Origin: Tissierellales bacterium
GTDB lineage: Bacteria > Bacillota > Clostridia > Tissierellales > JASKZW01
NCBI GenBank assembly: GCA_030152145.1
Contig: JASLIL010000093.1
Span: 1-6,536 of the forward strand
Direction: 5' to 3'
DNA: 6,536 bases
In this document: positions 5,347 through 6,536 of the stretch, piece by piece
How the letters are laid out: every line of letters starts with the position of its first letter
Numbering within the stretch: position 1 is the stretch's first letter
Notes under the pieces: model-generated
The model's database searches: none
The model's input: the letters and a program-made list of their open reading frames with translations, nothing else
Told to the model about the DNA's origin: nothing
Made by a program: the position numbers and the translations under genes

Positions 5347-5375
5347 ATAATAAACTATAATAAACTTTTTCTCAA
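5347..5375 (-). promoter_or_regulatory. Promoter of the OsmC-family gene
   Basis: On the minus strand TTGAGA (5370-5375, 5 of 6 consensus bases) is followed after exactly 17 bases by TATTAT (5347-5352, 5 of 6). It overlaps the last codons and stop of ddh and leaves a leader of about 30 bases before the start at 5309. Confidence 0.65.
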
Positions 5376-6323
5376 GTCAAAACTATCAAGATCTGAAAGA
5401 TAGGCTAGGGGTATATCAAATATAGTAAAGGCTCCAGTTTTTTCCTTTGACAGTCTATAAAGGGCCCTAGCATAGGCTAGAAGCACACTAGAGGTAAAGT
5501 CTGGGTTGTTTTCAAGCTGGAGCTTAAACTCCATGTTTTGAATATTTTCTCCTGTAAGTCCAGATCTTAAAACCACACCTCCGTGAGGCATTTGACTGTG
5601 GTTTTTTAAAAAATCCTCCTTGGATATAAAGTGAACTTCTGTCTGATATTCCTTAAAGTAATTTGGTATATTTTTGATAGTCTCAGAAACTTCCTCTCCA
5701 TCAAAACCTTCTTCAAGAACAGCATAGCAGACTCTTTTGTGTTTTTCATGGGTTTGAAAAACAGGATTTTTTCCTTCCTTTACAAGCCTTATGGATTCTT
5801 CTATTGGTATGGTGTACTGAACCCCATATTTAACTCCAGGAACCTTCCTAAGAGCTTGGGAGTGGCCTTGACTAACTCCCTTTCCCCAGAAGGTATAGGA
5901 CTCTCCCTTAGGTAGGATGGATTGGAAAATAAGTCTGTTTAGAGAGAAAAGTCCTGGGTCCCAGCCTATGGATATAAGGCAGGTTTTATTGTTTTCCAGG
6001 GCTGACTTATTTACCTCTTCAAAGTAGTGGGGGATCAGCTTGTGGTTATCATAGCTATCAAGGGTATTAAAGTATTTTGAAAGCTCTGGTCCCTGCTGAG
6101 GCAAGTCATCATTTGACCCTCCACAGAGTATAAGTAGGTCGATTTTATCTTGAAAGTCCATTAGCTTTTCCGAAGAAAGAATAAGGGGATTAGAAAATTG
6201 AAGAGGGTCTCTTCTTGTAAATATAGCTAGAAGCTCTAGATCTGGAAAGTTAGAAATATTTCTCTCAATGCCCTTAGCTAGGTTGCCATAGCCAAGGATT
6301 CCTATTTTAATTTTATTTGTCAT
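5355..6323 (-). CDS. ddh: meso-Diaminopimelate D-dehydrogenase
   Basis: Catalyses NADPH-dependent reductive amination of L-2-amino-6-oxopimelate (tetrahydrodipicolinate) to meso-DAP in one step, feeding lysine and peptidoglycan synthesis in the cytosol. The 322-residue product aligns along its length with the Corynebacterium glutamicum enzyme as I remember it. Blocks seen are the dinucleotide-binding GYGNLAKG (11-18), FTRR (35-38) for the NADP phosphate, LCGGSNDDLPQQGPE (66-80), LDSYDNH (88-94), GWDPGLFSLNR (120-130), TFWGKGVSQGHS (144-155), VPGVKYGVQYT (161-171), MPHGG (245-249) and NPDFT (273-277). Nothing appears missing. The start at 6323 has AGAGGTGAT upstream. The gene follows the end of an IS30-type element on the same strand and has no clear promoter of its own. 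Confidence 0.96.
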   Translation of the reverse strand: MTNKIKIGILGYGNLAKGIERNISNFPDLELLAIFTRRDPLQFSNPLILSSEKLMDFQDKIDLLILCGGSNDDLPQQGPELSKYFNTLDSYDNHKLIPHYFEEVNKSALENNKTCLISIGWDPGLFSLNRLIFQSILPKGESYTFWGKGVSQGHSQALRKVPGVKYGVQYTIPIEESIRLVKEGKNPVFQTHEKHKRVCYAVLEEGFDGEEVSETIKNIPNYFKEYQTEVHFISKEDFLKNHSQMPHGGVVLRSGLTGENIQNMEFKLQLENNPDFTSSVLLAYARALYRLSKEKTGAFTIFDIPLAYLSDLDSFDLRKSLL

Positions 6324-6368
6324 TTTATCACCTCTTTATATAAGCTGAATTGCAATAAATAGTGCGAC

Positions 6369-6389
6369 ACTTAATTTAAACAATTAAGT
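6369..6389. repeat. Small inverted repeat over the transposase stop codon
   Basis: ACTTAATT (6369-6376) is complementary to AATTAAGT (6382-6389) around a 5-base loop. The hairpin covers the transposase stop codon at 6371-6373. It is AT-rich and not followed by a T-run on the minus strand, so it would be a weak terminator at best. Confidence 0.4.
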
Positions 6390-6536
6390 TCGTGTAAAAA
6401 GCTTTCAAAAGCTGTATCAAATCCCAGACATTTTCTTGGTCTAGCATTTATCTTTTTTAAAGACTCTATTAAATCTTCTTCATCAACTAAAGCTAAGTCT
6501 GTCTTCTTAGGATAAAATTCCCTTAACAATCCATTA
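6371..6536 (-). CDS. IS30-family transposase, C-terminal 54 residues (partial)
   Basis: The minus-strand frame is open from the right edge to a TAA at 6371-6373 and encodes 54 residues. They begin NGLLREFYPKKTDL and include KKINARPRKCLGFDTAFESF, the characteristic C-terminus of IS30-family DDE transposases: the NGLLRxxFPK block just after the catalytic Glu, then NxRPRKxLGxxTPxExF. The catalytic residues and start lie beyond the window. The visible part shows no frameshift or stop, so the element may be intact. The enzyme would cut and join the ends of its own IS. Transcription runs toward ddh. Confidence 0.9.
   Translation of the reverse strand, partial: NGLLREFYPKKTDLALVDEEDLIESLKKINARPRKCLGFDTAFESFLHELNCLN

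Larger units (their letters stand above)
6345..6536 (-). mobile_element. End of an IS30-family insertion sequence (partial)
   Basis: The stretch holds the 3' end of an IS30-type transposase gene plus a short non-coding tail. The left edge is an estimate: the element probably ends in the 25 or so bases left of the stop codon, around GCAATAAATAGTGCGACACT (6351-6370). The other end and its matching terminal repeat are outside the window, so the boundary and target duplication cannot be fixed. Confidence 0.65.

Noticed and set aside
5631..5915. 94-codon plus-strand open frame, Phe-rich
   Set aside because: Antisense to the well-supported ddh gene; Phe runs come from reading Lys/Glu codons backwards.
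1..6536. New defence system, CRISPR array, RNA gene or riboswitch
   Set aside because: No regularly spaced repeats, tRNA-like cloverleaf or recognisable aptamer was seen, and no nuclease, helicase or toxin-antitoxin pair is encoded.

Overview
The window looks like a chromosomal segment of a low-GC, anaerobic Gram-positive bacterium of the class Clostridia, possibly a Tissierellales-type organism; the genus is not recognisable from the sequence alone. The grounds are the AT-rich base composition, strong AGGAGG-type ribosome binding sites, rubredoxin, a DUF1858 redox-disulfide protein, and a meso-diaminopimelate dehydrogenase. There are ten complete coding genes plus one gene cut by each edge, packed with little spare DNA. 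No gap between genes exceeds about 130 bases.

Left part (1-753): the last codons of a membrane protein end in a clean terminator. An unrecognised 100-residue protein with a TTG start follows, then a 38-codon gene for a tiny putative lipoprotein whose stop codon lies in a strong terminator hairpin.

Middle left (783-2123, + strand): four closely spaced genes encode a 117-residue protein of unknown function, rubredoxin, a CxxC DUF1858 protein and a ClbS/DfsB-family (DUF1706) helical-bundle protein. Spacings of 12, 50 and 10 bases suggest one transcript. Two of the four are redox-type proteins, so a role in anaerobic redox or stress protection is plausible but is inference.

Centre (2120-4821): mnmA (tRNA 2-thiouridylase) lies on the minus strand and converges on the ClbS-like gene, with a 4-base overlap inside a 30-base perfect palindrome. 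From the mnmA promoter region a DUF445 membrane protein gene is read divergently on the plus strand. It ends at a large two-part hairpin shared with the next convergent gene.

Right part (4881-6536, minus strand): an OsmC/Ohr-family protein gene has its own good promoter, placed inside the last codons of ddh. Upstream is ddh (one-step DAP synthesis for lysine and cell wall), and upstream of that the C-terminal end of an IS30-family transposase leaving the window. The insertion sequence ends only a few tens of bases before ddh, so it probably changed the ddh promoter region.

No CRISPR array, tRNA, rRNA, riboswitch or clearly new defence system was seen. The most interesting points are the regulatory and genome-packing details (palindromic gene ends, a palindrome at the osmC promoter, the IS upstream of ddh), the tiny lipoprotein and the unrecognised small proteins.
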